From assembly GCA_965240325.2 (NCBI GenBank), contig OZ251239.1:620001-684000 (forward strand): a stretch of 64,000 bases of DNA, written 5' to 3'. Made by a program: the position numbers and the translations under genes. Positions 9,604 to 18,886 of this stretch are shown here, piece after piece (positions within the stretch are counted from its first letter, which is position 1; the number at the start of each line of letters is the position of its first letter). The notes beneath the pieces were generated by a model. The model worked only from the letters and a program-made list of their open reading frames with translations. It did not search any database and was not told the DNA's origin. The DNA is from Rebecca billardiae RCC1528 (taxonomy: Eukaryota; Haptophyta).

Positions 9604-10167
9604 TCACCGACAGTGTGATTGCGCGTGTATTCGTGCACCCACTGCGCTACTCGTCATCGTGCCGAGCCGTCGACTGCGCGCACGCACTGGCCAACTGATT
9701 GGCGTGCGACGGCGGCTTGCTTGTGACGCCTGACGGTGACGGTTCAATGTCATCGGAGCTAAACAGTGGTGGCGGAGTGTGATGTCATGTTTCATTTGTT
9801 TAGGTCGTCTGGAAGTGCGGTGCGCGCGCGCGCAGTGCGAGAGCGTGTGCCACTCGCGATCGAGGGTGGGCACGCGCTGCTCGAGCAGGCACAGGAAGCG
9901 TAGCGCATGCGTCACCGGCTTCACGACGTTGGCCTCGTCCCGCAGCGCCCGTGTCATGGACAAGGATGGCGCGGCGATCTTGCACGCGCGACGTTTCATC
10001 TCGGCGCAGATGCGCACCTGGGATTTGTGATAGCGCGCTGTCGCCTCAGTCGCCGACTCGCGAAGACGCGATTCCGGCCACGGCGGCAGAACCGGCAGGT
10101 GCGTGCGGTGCGCCTCGTACGCCGCTTCGCGCTGCGCCTCCGTCGCACTGGCCACCGTCGACGCCAT
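9604..10167 (-). CDS. Unrecognised protein of element X, copy 1
   Basis: Read from the ATG at 10167, the first 110 or so residues match the frame in the other X copy with conservative changes (S/N, A/G, E/K, E/D). The pattern suggests that the ancestral frame was coding. Shared blocks include LRESATEATARYH and a Leu-rich stretch ending EQRVPTLDREW. After about residue 120 the two copies diverge. I do not recognise the family. The Leu-rich block is vaguely like the C-terminal part of hAT-type transposases, but no catalytic residues are visible. Probably a decayed fragment. Confidence 0.4.
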   Translation of the reverse strand: MASTVASATEAQREAAYEAHRTHLPVLPPWPESRLRESATEATARYHKSQVRICAEMKRRACKIAAPSLSMTRALRDEANVVKPVTHALRFLCLLEQRVPTLDREWHTLSHCARAHRTSRRPKQMKHDITLRHHCLAPMTLNRHRQASQASRRRTPISWPVRARSRRLGTMTSSAVGARIHAQSHCR

Positions 10168-10774
10168 GCAGGCTGGACGTGGGCCCTCAGGCGCCGAGCG
10201 GGCGCCGAGCGATCTTTGGTCGCGAGCTCGCGAGCGCGAAAGATGATCGCTCGCTCTGGAACACCACCGACCGTAGCAAACGGATTTGCATGCGCCCGAC
10301 CTTGCCAACCGGGGCACGCGACAGTCCGGTGTGTGGATTCCGGTATGGTGTTCAGAAGGCCGCGCCAAAGCTTGCGTCGCGTGCGATGGCGCTTCCCGCC
10401 CGCGAGACGCCTCGTGATGAATGCGTTTCCGCACCGAGCCCGACGCGCGACGGTGGATCGCGCGAAGCGGCCATCATGCGCAGCGCATGATGCTATGGCC
10501 CGTGCGAGCGTTCGACGTGCAAGTCGGGCGAGGACCGCCCCAGGTCGCACGATCGTGTCGACGCGCCGAGCGTACCGCATCAAACGGGTCGATTTGGGCC
10601 CCGTTCGACCTGCACGCGAGACGACGAGGGCAGCAATCGCGAATCGGGCGAAAACACCGTTCGGGAATCCTCGCGCGATGTCCGCGCCGGCGTTGGATTT
10701 GGCGCGCGCGGCCCATGCGCTCCGCGCCATGCGGAAGTTGTTTTCGGCCGAGCGTCCCCAGTGGGAGCTGTGAG

Positions 10775-12087
10775 CTTGTCAGACAAACCCACGCTGGGCG
10801 GCCCCGCGCGTGCACGGCGCGATGGCGGCCTCACGCGGCGCGCTCGGACGCGCACCCACGGCCGCTGCGGGTGCGCGCGCGAGGTCGGCGCGGCTCAGGA
10901 CACCTGTGGGCCTGAATCGCGCGCGCTCCCACCCGACCTCGCCGCCCTCGCCGCGCGCAGGGCCCTGTTACTTTCGACGGGACACGCCCACGAGGCGTGC
11001 CCGCCGCGCGAGCGCGCGCGCGCGCGTGTGCCAGAGGCCCAATTAAGACGAGCCACGGCCTCTGCCCGATGGGCCTAGGTGTTGGCGCGTCGGCGAGCCC
11101 CCGCGCGCGACGATCGCCGCGCATACTCAGCGGAGATGAGCGGTTTTGTTGCTTGTTGAGCATATTGTTCGAACAGCTCAAATGCACATGTTACCGCATG
11201 GCACGTTCTCGGGCACCTGCTGCGTAGACAGTGCGCTCGACATGTGAGCGATCATCTGCAGGCTCGTGCACATCCCCGCTGATGGCGTGGTGTGGTCTGA
11301 TGTGGAGCAGGAAGGTGTCCACTGCTGCACGAAGATGGCCCGGTCAGGCTCGGGGCCCGCCGCATCGGCTCCGCCGGCTGGGCGCGGTAGTCACAGAGAG
11401 GTCGAGACACAGTGAGCGACGAAGCAGACCGCAAGGTAACAGGAGACGCAACGGACGTGCTAGTTCAGAAGTTGATCGAAGCTCCGGATGCGTACACATC
11501 CCCGAACTGTGCGACGCGGCGTGCCGGCGGCGCCGACCGACACGCCAGGGCTGTAATGACTGAGCCGGTTGCTGGCTGTCACGCGCGTGCGTGCGGCCTG
11601 ACCGACACCAGCATGGCTCAAGGCGCAGTAGTGATGTTCATCACTCTCAGGCTCACTCAGAGAAGCGAAAAAACGACCGTTGAATACCTCCACGCCGGCC
11701 CCGGTCATTGCTTGTCGGCCAGGCCGCACTGGCTGAGGAGCCGCGCGTCCCAGTCAGCAGGTCTCTGCGCGCAAATCGGGCGGCGAGGGCGTGGGACAAG
11801 GCGGCGCGATTGCTGCCATCGGGTCTTCTCGCCACCACGAGGCGCCCGCGCACGCCTGTCAAGCTCGTATGCGGCCTTGGGCGCGTTGCGCAGGCGGGCC
11901 ATCGCCGCCTCGCGTCGCCAGTGAACGCCATCCGCCGTTTGCGGCTGGGCGTCCGGCGCCGCCCGCGCACGCGCCACGCCTATTCAGCTACTCCCGGAAC
12001 ACACACCTTCCTTAGGCAGGTGTGTGTTCCGGGAGCCGTCTGCGCCTTCCGGACTTTTGTGGCCCCAGCGTGGGTTTGTCTGACAAG
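10775..12087. mobile_element. TIR element e1 nested in X
   Basis: A 1,313-bp unit bounded by terminal inverted repeats starting CTTGTCAGACAAACCCAC (24 bp match in this copy) and flanked by the 7-bp duplication ctgtgag (10768-10774 and 12088-12094). The inverted X copy has the empty site with one ctgcgag. It is homologous along most of its length to e2 at 12203-13498. Short minus-strand frames conserved between e1 and e2 (for example APRGGEKTRWQ) suggest a decayed gene; no catalytic signature was recognised, so it is probably non-autonomous. Confidence 0.8.
11991..12035 (+). repeat. Subterminal perfect hairpin of e1
   Basis: An 18-bp perfect stem (CTCCCGGAACACACACCT at 11991-12008 with its complement at 12018-12035) closes a 9-base loop, tccttaggc. 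It lies 52 bp inside the right end of e1. The equivalent place in e2 has a different stem and nearly the same loop. Confidence 0.85.
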
Positions 12088-12202
12088 CTGTGAGGGCGCC
12101 CGGTAGTGAGCGAAGCGATTTTCTTTTCTTGGCGAGGCGATTTTCTTTTTCTTTTTCATTTTCTTATCTTTTTCCCGGGCACTACAAGGGGCGGACCTAC
12201 GG

Positions 12203-13498
12203 CTTGTCAGACAAACCCACGGGGGACGGCCCCGCGCGCGCACGGCGCGATGGCGGCCTCACGCGGCGCGCTCGGACGCGCACCCACGGCCGCTGCGGGT
12301 GCGCGCGCGAGGTCGGCGCGGCTCAAGACACCTATGGGGCTCAATCGCGCGCGCTCCCGCCCGCCCTCGCCGCCCTCGCCGCGCGCAGGGCCCGGCTACT
12401 TTCCGCGCGACGCGTCCAGGAGGCGGCCCGCCGCGCGAGAGCGCGCGCGCGCGTGTGCCAGAGGCCCAATTAAGATGAGCCACGGCCTCTGCCCGATGGG
12501 CCTAGGTGTTGGCGCATCGACGAGCCCCGGCGCGCGACGATGCCCGCGCGTACTCAGCGGAGATGAGCGGTTTTGTTGCTTGTTGAGCATATTGTTCGAA
12601 CAGCTCAATGCACATGTTGCTGCAGAGTGCGTTCTCGGGCACCTGCTGGCCGTAGACAGTGCGCTCGACCTGTGAGCGATCGTCTGCAGGCTCGTGTGCG
12701 CCCACGCTGGTGGCGTGGTGTGGTCCGATCTGGAGCAGGAAGGTGTCCACTGCTGCACGAAGAAGGCCGGTCACGGCTGTGAGTCCCGAGCCGGTCGCCG
12801 CGCCGCCGCGCCGCCATTCGTACACGGTAGGGCGATCGAGGCATGAGCGACGAAGCAGACCGCAAGGTATCGGGAGAAGACGCAACCGATGTGCTAGCCT
12901 AGTTGTTGGTCGAGGCTATGCGTGTAGAAGCAGCACTGACTGAATTGGCGGCGCCGGGCCGCACGGTGTCTCGCTGGCCTGTCAGCTGTCACACATGCGT
13001 GCGGTCTCGGACTGATGCCAGCATGGCTCAAGGCGCAGCGGTGATGCTAGTACTCTCAGGCCCCTCGCACAGAAGCGAAAGAACCCGACCGTTGAGTACC
13101 TGAGGGGTGCACGCGTGCCGACCATCATGCTCATCGGGCCGTGAGGCCTTCCAATCCGTAGAGCCGCGCGTGCCAGTCAGCAGGTCTTTGCGCGCATAAA
13201 GGGTGACGAGAGCGTGGACAAGGCGGCGGAAATGCTGCCATCGGGTCTTCTCGCCACCACGAGGCGCCCGCGCACGGCCGTCAAGCTCGTATGCGGCCCT
13301 GGGCGCGTGGCGTAGACGGGCCCTCGCGTCGCCCAGTGAGCGCCATCCCGCCGTTGGGGCTGGCGTCCGCAGCCCGCGCACGCGCGACGCCTATTCGATG
13401 CGCACCGGACGACCCCCCTCCCTTAGGAAGGGGGGTCGTCCGGTTGCTGATCTGCGCTTCCCGGACATTCTGCCGCCACCGTGGGTTTGTCTGACAAG
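12203..13498. mobile_element. TIR element e2 nested in X
   Basis: A 1,296-bp relative of e1 in the same orientation, with the same 18-base terminal inverted repeat (20 bp match in this copy) and a 7-bp duplication cctacgg (12196-12202 and 13499-13505). The inverted X copy at 23163 has the unoccupied site. The consistent 7-bp duplication in e1 and e2 is seen directly. It may help assign a superfamily, since 8 bp is usual for hAT and 2 bp for mariner. Confidence 0.8.
13404..13444 (+). repeat. Subterminal perfect hairpin of e2
   Basis: A 16-bp perfect stem (ACCGGACGACCCCCCT at 13404-13419 with its complement at 13429-13444) with loop cccttagga, 54 bp inside the right end of e2. Five of the 16 aligned stem pairs differ from e1, and each change is matched on the opposite arm. 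Confidence 0.85.
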
Positions 13499-13534
13499 CC
13501 TACGGCCCGCCATTCAGGAAAAGGCGGGTTTAGT

Positions 13535-14662
13535 CAAGGGCGGTAAGGGCTGTCAACTCCCAGTGGCGGCAGCGCCAGAGGTTGGTTCCCGCTTCGCTGC
13601 TGCGCGGCCTCGCTCCAGCGACTAACTCTCGTGGGCGCCCGCCCTGGAGGGCGAGTGGGGCGCGCACGGCGCGAGCTCCTGCGGCCGTGTACGCGCGCGC
13701 GGAGGCGGCGCGCGCGGCTGGGCAGGTGCTAGGGAGTGCATGTCGCCCTCCCACGCCGCGCGCCTTGCTCGCCGCCGCTGTCGCCGCGCCTCAGGCCAGC
13801 GCGCACGCGTGCGCCGCCTCCAGAGCCAGCCTCGGGCCCGCGGCAGCTGGCCGCGCGCGTGTGGTGCGCGGTCTGGTCGGCGCGAGTCGGTCGGGGCCAT
13901 CGGGCGAGGTTCGCATACTATAGACGCGCGCTCTGCCGCCGCGCGCCGCCGCGCATGGGCCCGGTACCATCCCGTGAAGCTGTTGAAGGAAGCTGATCGA
14001 TGAATGCACGACAAGCAGAAATGAGCTCGAACACGCGACAGTGAGCGCCCATGCGCGTGATAGGCGGCCGCATTGGGTGCGTGTACGGCGTCCAATGAGT
14101 GCATTGCCCCGCTCTCCATCGCCTGCGCTCGTCTGTTGTGCTCTTCAGCGTCTCCATGAGCGTCCAAACATGAGCATTTTCGCATTCGTGCTGCAGTTCG
14201 TGTCAGACCTAAGATGCTTGCGTGTCGACCCATGACAACCGTGCGCGGCGGCGCGCGGCGGCAGAGCGCGCGTCTATAGTATGCGAACCTCGCCCGATGG
14301 CCCCGACCGACTCGCGCCGACCAGACCGCGCACCACACGCGCGCGGCCAGCTGCCGCGGGCCCGAGGCTGGCTCTGGAGGCGGCGCACGCGTGCGCGCTG
14401 GCCTGAGGCGCGGCGACAGCGGCGGCGAGCAAGGCGCGCGGCGTGGGAGGGCGACATGCACTCCCTAGCACCTGCCCAGCCGCGCGCGCCGCCTCCGCGC
14501 GCGCGTACACGGCCGCAGGAGCTCGCGCCGTGCGCGCCCCACTCGCCCTCCAGGGCGGGCGCCCACGAGAGTTAGTCGCTGGAGCGAGGCCGCGCAGCAG
14601 CGAAGCGGGAACCAACCTCTGGCGCTGCCGCCACTGGGAGTTGACAGCCCTTACCGCCCTTG
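13535..14662. mobile_element. Foldback element 2 (421-bp inverted arms)
   Basis: Positions 13535-13955 and 14242-14662 are reverse complements over 421 bp with no differences found in the parts compared, around a 286-bp spacer. The ends are caaggg and cccttg. Flanks are gtttagt on both sides (13528-13534 and 14663-14669), a 7-bp duplication of the same spacer word that foldback 1 entered in another copy. No transposase was found in the spacer. The arms are unrelated in sequence to those of foldback 1. Confidence 0.85.
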
Positions 14663-14802
14663 GTTTAGTGATCCCAACGTTGGCGGCTTGGCGCCATTTT
14701 CTCGCATCGCCACGAATATCCTTGGTTCGGCAGCCTCTGCCCCAGGCCGGGCGACGCGCGCGCCAGGCCGCCAGCCGGTGCGCCACGCACAAGCTTGCCG
14801 GC

Positions 14803-16635
14803 ATGGTCGACGTGAGGAGCCCAGAGTGTGATCACGCCGGCTGCACCACGTGGCCTTCGTACGGCATGCCGGGCGACGCGCGCGCCAGCCGGTGCGCCAC
14901 GCACAAGCTGGCCGGCATGGTCGACGTGAAGAACCTCGAGTGTGATCACGCCGGCTGCACCACGCGGCCTTCGTTCGGCATGCCGGGCGACGCGCGCGCC
15001 AGCCGGTGCGCCACGCACAAGCTGGCCGGCATGGTCGACGTGGTGAACCGCAAGTGTGATCACGTCAGTTGCACCAAGGAGCCTTCGTTTGGCATGCCGG
15101 GCGACGCGCGCGCCAGCCGGTGCGCTACGCACAAGCTGGCCGGCATGGTCGACTTGAAGCACCCCAAGTGTGATCACGTCAGTTGCACCAAGGAGCCTTC
15201 GTTCGGCATGCCGGGCGACGCGCGCGCCAGCCGGTGCGCTACGCACAAGCTGGCCGGCATGGTCGACGTGAAGAGCCGCAAGTGTGATCACACCGGCTGC
15301 ACCAAGGTGCCTTCATTCGGCATGCCGGGCGACGCGCGCGCCAGCCGGTGCGCTACGCACAAGCTGGCCGGCATGGTCGACGTGGTGAGCCCCAGCTGTG
15401 ATCACGCTGGCTGCACCAAGCAGCCTTCGTTCGGCATGCCGGGTGACGCGCGCGCCAGCCGGTGCGCTACGCACAAGCTGGCCGGCATGGTCGACGTGAT
15501 GAACCGCAAGTGTGATCACGCTGGCTGCACCAAGCGGCCTTTGTACGGCATGCCGGGTGGCGCGCGCGCCAGCCGGTGCGCTACGCACAAGCTGGCCGGC
15601 ATGGTCGACTTGAAGCACCCCAAGTGTGATCACGTCAGTTGCACCAAGGAGCCTTCGTTCGGCATGCCGGGCGACGCGCGCGCCAGCCGGTGCGCTACGC
15701 ACAAGCTGGCCGGCATGGTCGACGTGAAGAGCCGCAAGTGTGATCACACCGGCTGCACCAAGGTGCCTTCGTTCGGCATGCCGGGCGACGCGGGCGCCAG
15801 CCGGTGCGCTACGCACAAGCTGGCCAGCATGGTCGACGTGGTGAGCCGCAAGTGTGATCACGCTGGCTGCACCAAGCAGCCTTCGTTCGGCATGCCGGGC
15901 GGCGCGCGCGCCAGCCTGTGCGCTACGCACAAGCTGGCCGGCATGGTCGACTTCAAGCACCCCAAGTGTGATCACACCGGCTGCACCAAGGTGCCTTCAT
16001 TCGGCATGCCGGGCGACGCGCGCGCCAGCCGGTGCGCTACGCACAAGCTGGCCAGCATGGTCGACGTGAAGAACCGCAAGTGTGATCACACCGGCTGCAC
16101 CAAGAAGCCTTCATTCGGCATGCCGGGCGACGCGCGCGCCAGCCGGTGCGCTACGCACAAGCTGGCCGGCATGGTTGATAGTCGGCTCGCCGTCCCCAAG
16201 CGCAGGCTGGAGCATGGCACCGGCGACAAGGGCACGCGCGCCGCGAAGCGACGGCACAAACCCACCAGCTGCGTTGCCGCTGTTTCGGACGCCGCGCCGC
16301 AGCTTTCACCACCGCCGCCGCTGGTCGATGTCAGCATCGTCCGCTGGCGCTCGCCAGATGGCACGATCCATTCGGTTGACGACGGGGTGGTCAATGATGG
16401 TGTCTGGGCCCTGGACGAGCGGTATCAGCGTGGCAACGCAGGTGACAACGCAGTCTGGGCTGCCCATGCCGGCCATGGCATCTACGACCAGGGTCTACCA
16501 GCACGCATCAACACCACAGCTGCGCCAGCACTACCGTCACCATCGATGGTGGCGGGAGCAGCACGCCGGCAGCAACCGCAGGACATACCTGTGGTGATGG
16601 CCAGGAGGGCCAGGGTCCGCGACGCTGCAGGCTGA
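14803..16635 (+). CDS. EsV-1-7 repeat protein, copy E (largest)
   Basis: Twelve EsV-1-7 units, then an intact canonical tail; 610 residues from the ATG at 14803. Unit order at the start (PE, KNLE and VVNRK linkers) repeats that of copy A, and blocks further on recur within the gene, so the array looks shuffled by unequal exchange. One unit reads DAGAS and one LCATH; the Cys/His framework is complete in every unit. Foldback element 2 ends 140 bp upstream of the ATG and could alter the promoter or leader. In the tail the CAG|GTGAGA word found in other copies is GTGACA here. Confidence 0.82.
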   Translation: MVDVRSPECDHAGCTTWPSYGMPGDARASRCATHKLAGMVDVKNLECDHAGCTTRPSFGMPGDARASRCATHKLAGMVDVVNRKCDHVSCTKEPSFGMPGDARASRCATHKLAGMVDLKHPKCDHVSCTKEPSFGMPGDARASRCATHKLAGMVDVKSRKCDHTGCTKVPSFGMPGDARASRCATHKLAGMVDVVSPSCDHAGCTKQPSFGMPGDARASRCATHKLAGMVDVMNRKCDHAGCTKRPLYGMPGGARASRCATHKLAGMVDLKHPKCDHVSCTKEPSFGMPGDARASRCATHKLAGMVDVKSRKCDHTGCTKVPSFGMPGDAGASRCATHKLASMVDVVSRKCDHAGCTKQPSFGMPGGARASLCATHKLAGMVDFKHPKCDHTGCTKVPSFGMPGDARASRCATHKLASMVDVKNRKCDHTGCTKKPSFGMPGDARASRCATHKLAGMVDSRLAVPKRRLEHGTGDKGTRAAKRRHKPTSCVAAVSDAAPQLSPPPPLVDVSIVRWRSPDGTIHSVDDGVVNDGVWALDERYQRGNAGDNAVWAAHAGHGIYDQGLPARINTTAAPALPSPSMVAGAARRQQPQDIPVVMARRARVRDAAG

Positions 16636-16755
16636 TGAAGTCGTGAAGCGTGGCTGCGCCTATCGTTTTGGCCCTTTCAGAATTCATCAGGAAATAGTAA
16701 TCCCAACCCTTGGCGGCTTGGCGCGCCATTTTCTCGCATCGCCACGCCGATAATC

Positions 16756-16800
16756 TCGCCTGCCTGAGCTGTGTGCGTCTCTTATTCTTAGTAAACTGTA
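16756..16800 (+). repeat. 45-bp repeat, first copy
   Basis: The 45 bases here (starting tcgcctgcctgagctg, ending agtaaactgta) recur without a difference at 18227-18271. This copy lies in a roughly 60-bp insertion that interrupts the leader of copy F between cgccacg and tccttg. Confidence 0.85.
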
Positions 16801-16889
16801 CAGGCTGCTATGTATCCTTGCTGGTTCGGCCTGCCGGGCGACGCGCGCGCCAGGCCGCCAGCCGGTGCGCCACGCACAAGCTGGCCGGC

Positions 16890-18155
16890 ATGGTCGACGT
16901 GAGGAGCCCCAAGTGTGATCACGCCGGCTGCACCACGCGGCCTTCGTACGGCATGCCGGGCGACGCGCGCGCCAGCCGGTGCGCCACGCACAAGCTGGCC
17001 GGCATGGTCGACTTGAAGCACCCCAAGTGTGATCACGCCGGCTGCACCACGCGGCCTTCGTTCGGCATGCCGGGCGACGCGCGCGCCAGCCGGTGCGCTA
17101 CGCACAAGCTGGCCGGCATGGTCGACATGGTGAGCCCCAGCTGTGATCACGCTGGCTGCACCAAGCGGCCTTCGTTCGGCATGCCGGGTGACGCGCGCGC
17201 CAGCCGGTGCGCTACGCACAAGCTGGCCGGCATGGTCGACGTGGTGAGCCCCAGCTGTGATCACGCTGGCTGCACCAAGCGGCGTTCGTTCGGCATGCCG
17301 GGTGACGCGCGCGCCAGCCGATGCGCTACGCACAAGCTGGCCGGCATGGTTGACGTGAAGAGCCGCAAGTGTGATCACACCGGCTGCACCAAGGTGCCTT
17401 CATTCGGCATGCTGGGCGACGCGCGCGCCAGCCGGTGCGCCACGCACAAGCTGGCCGGCATGGCCAACGTGGTGAGCCGCAAGTGTGATCACGCTGGCTG
17501 CACCAAGCAGCCTTCGTTCGGCATGCCGGGTGACGCGCGCGCCAGCCGGTGCGCCACGCACAAGCTGGCCGGCATGGTCGACGTGGTGAACCGCAAGTGT
17601 GATCACACCGGCTGCACCAAGGTGCCTTCGTACGGCATGCCGGGCGACGCGCGCGCCAGCCGGTGCGCTACTCACAAGCTGGCCGGCATGGTTGATAGTC
17701 GGCTCGCCGTCCCCAAGCGCAGGCTGGAGCATGGCACCGGCGACCAGGGCACGCGCGCCGCGAAGCGACGGCACAAACCCACCAGCTGCGTTGCCGCTGT
17801 TTCGGACGCCGCGCCGCAGCTTTCCCCACCGCCGCCGCTGGTCCCTGTCAGCATCGTCCGCTGGCGCTCGCCAGATGGCACGATCCATTCGTATGACGAC
17901 GGGGTGGTCAATGATGGTGTCTGGGCCCTGGACGAGCGGTATCAGCGTGGCAGCGCAGGTGATAACGCAGTCCGGGTTGCCCATGCCGGCCATGGCATCT
18001 ACGACCAGGGTCTACCAGCACGCATCAACACCACAGCGGTGCCAGCACTACCGCCGTCACCATCGATGGTGGTGGGAGCAGCACGCCGGCAGCAACCGCA
18101 GGACATACCTGTGGTGATGGCCAGGAGGGCCAGGGTCCGCGACGCTGCAGGCTGA
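16890..18155 (+). CDS. EsV-1-7 repeat protein, copy F
   Basis: Seven EsV-1-7 units and the intact tail; 421 residues from the ATG at 16890, which is again the Met of the leading half-unit. The frame is open upstream but holds no other ATG. One unit reads GMLGDARASR. The last unit before the tail is of the TKVPSY type, unlike the TKKPSF that ends every other copy. The leader carries a 60-bp insertion with the 45-bp repeat. The tail has a VDDG to YDDG change, and its GTGAGA word is GTGATA. It is the last copy of the array in the window. Confidence 0.82.
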   Translation: MVDVRSPKCDHAGCTTRPSYGMPGDARASRCATHKLAGMVDLKHPKCDHAGCTTRPSFGMPGDARASRCATHKLAGMVDMVSPSCDHAGCTKRPSFGMPGDARASRCATHKLAGMVDVVSPSCDHAGCTKRRSFGMPGDARASRCATHKLAGMVDVKSRKCDHTGCTKVPSFGMLGDARASRCATHKLAGMANVVSRKCDHAGCTKQPSFGMPGDARASRCATHKLAGMVDVVNRKCDHTGCTKVPSYGMPGDARASRCATHKLAGMVDSRLAVPKRRLEHGTGDQGTRAAKRRHKPTSCVAAVSDAAPQLSPPPPLVPVSIVRWRSPDGTIHSYDDGVVNDGVWALDERYQRGSAGDNAVRVAHAGHGIYDQGLPARINTTAVPALPPSPSMVVGAARRQQPQDIPVVMARRARVRDAAG

Positions 18156-18226
18156 TGAAGCAGTCGTGAAGCGTGGCTGCCTATTGTTTGGCCCTCTCTG
18201 CAGGAAAATATGATGGCCAAAAGGAT

Positions 18227-18271
18227 TCGCCTGCCTGAGCTGTGTGCGTCTCTTATTCTTAGTAAACTGTA
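18227..18271 (+). repeat. 45-bp repeat, second copy
   Basis: Identical to 16756-16800 and placed downstream of copy F, 7 bp before the TA that borders the MITE-like element. The two copies therefore bracket copy F. Confidence 0.85.
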
Positions 18272-18279
18272 TGGGGGTA

Positions 18280-18886
18280 TGGAGCGCTCGTTGGAACCGT
18301 TGACGCCGGTTTGGCGCCCGCGCGGCGAGGGCGACGACGGGCGTACACGGGGCCCGCGGCGGCGGGAAGCGCGCGGGCGCGGCCGAGAACGGCACGGTCC
18401 GGACGCCTCTAGCCAGCCGCGGACGCGCACCGCGCCTCCTCCTCGCACGCTGCTAACTTGATCCGGGTTGAACGGTGGTTTTGCTGCCGACCAGCTCAAG
18501 TTCCACGGCTGGTCAAGGTTCGGCTTGCGACCTCGCCGCTGGTGCTTGCAAGAAGGTACACGAGTTGGTCGAACTCCCACGCACCCGCTCTGCGCTCGTC
18601 GACGCCCTCTGAAGGTGACTCGGGGTGCATGCGGGGCAGTGGAATGCAGTGGTTCGGCGTTGCCTCTCAGTCGTCCAGCGCGTAGGCCATGTAGCGCGGG
18701 TGTGGTGCGCGCATGGCCCGGTAATTCGGTCGCGGCATGTCTGTCTGGGCTGCCCAAGGCCTGCCGCACCGCAAAGCGAGCGCTCAGGAGCGTGTGCCGA
18801 CCGTGCCAGCCCCGCCGAGATGGGGCACTTCGCTGGGAAATGCGGTGTCAAGTTCCACCCCCGCTCAAGTTCCAACGAGCGCTCCA
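18280..18886. mobile_element. 607-bp MITE-like element with TA duplication
   Basis: The ends TGGAGCGCTCGTTGGAAC (18280-18297) and its exact reverse complement (18869-18886) form 18-bp terminal inverted repeats flanked on both sides by TA (18278-18279 and 18887-18888). This arrangement is typical of Tc1/mariner-type MITEs. No transposase frame is visible inside. A fragment resembling the EsV-1-7 leader (gccattttctcgca, accacgaat) lies just beyond at 18905-18960. Confidence 0.7.

Larger units (their letters stand above)
9406..13512 (+). mobile_element. Element X, copy 1, carrying two nested elements
   Basis: The copy D spacer stops after ttcag (9401-9405) and resumes at ttcag (13513-13517). 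The copy B spacer has the single empty site (ccctttcaggaaaaggg), so this looks like a 5-bp target duplication. A second copy in inverse orientation at 23163-24477 defines both ends (aaaact...gcccgcca). Removing the two nested elements and their duplications leaves about 1.48 kb. It encodes one conserved but unrecognised reading frame on the minus strand. No long terminal inverted repeats; class unknown. Confidence 0.75.

Noticed and set aside
1111-17993. Long minus-strand reading frames through the EsV-1-7 repeats (HVDHAGQLVRSAPAGARVARHAE units)
   Set aside because: They are the mirror of the plus-strand repeat and stay open because the 114-bp unit lacks stops in that frame. The plus strand shows the ordered Cys/His motif and variable residues; the minus frame shows no domain logic.
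1-18155. CRISPR-like regular repeats
   Set aside because: The 114-bp period is coding, units are contiguous without unique spacers, and the translated unit is a known Cys/His motif.
1-18155. Integrated algal virus, because the EsV-1-7 motif was named from a virus
   Set aside because: No capsid, polymerase, packaging ATPase or other viral core gene is visible, and the flanking genes are ordinary nuclear genes.
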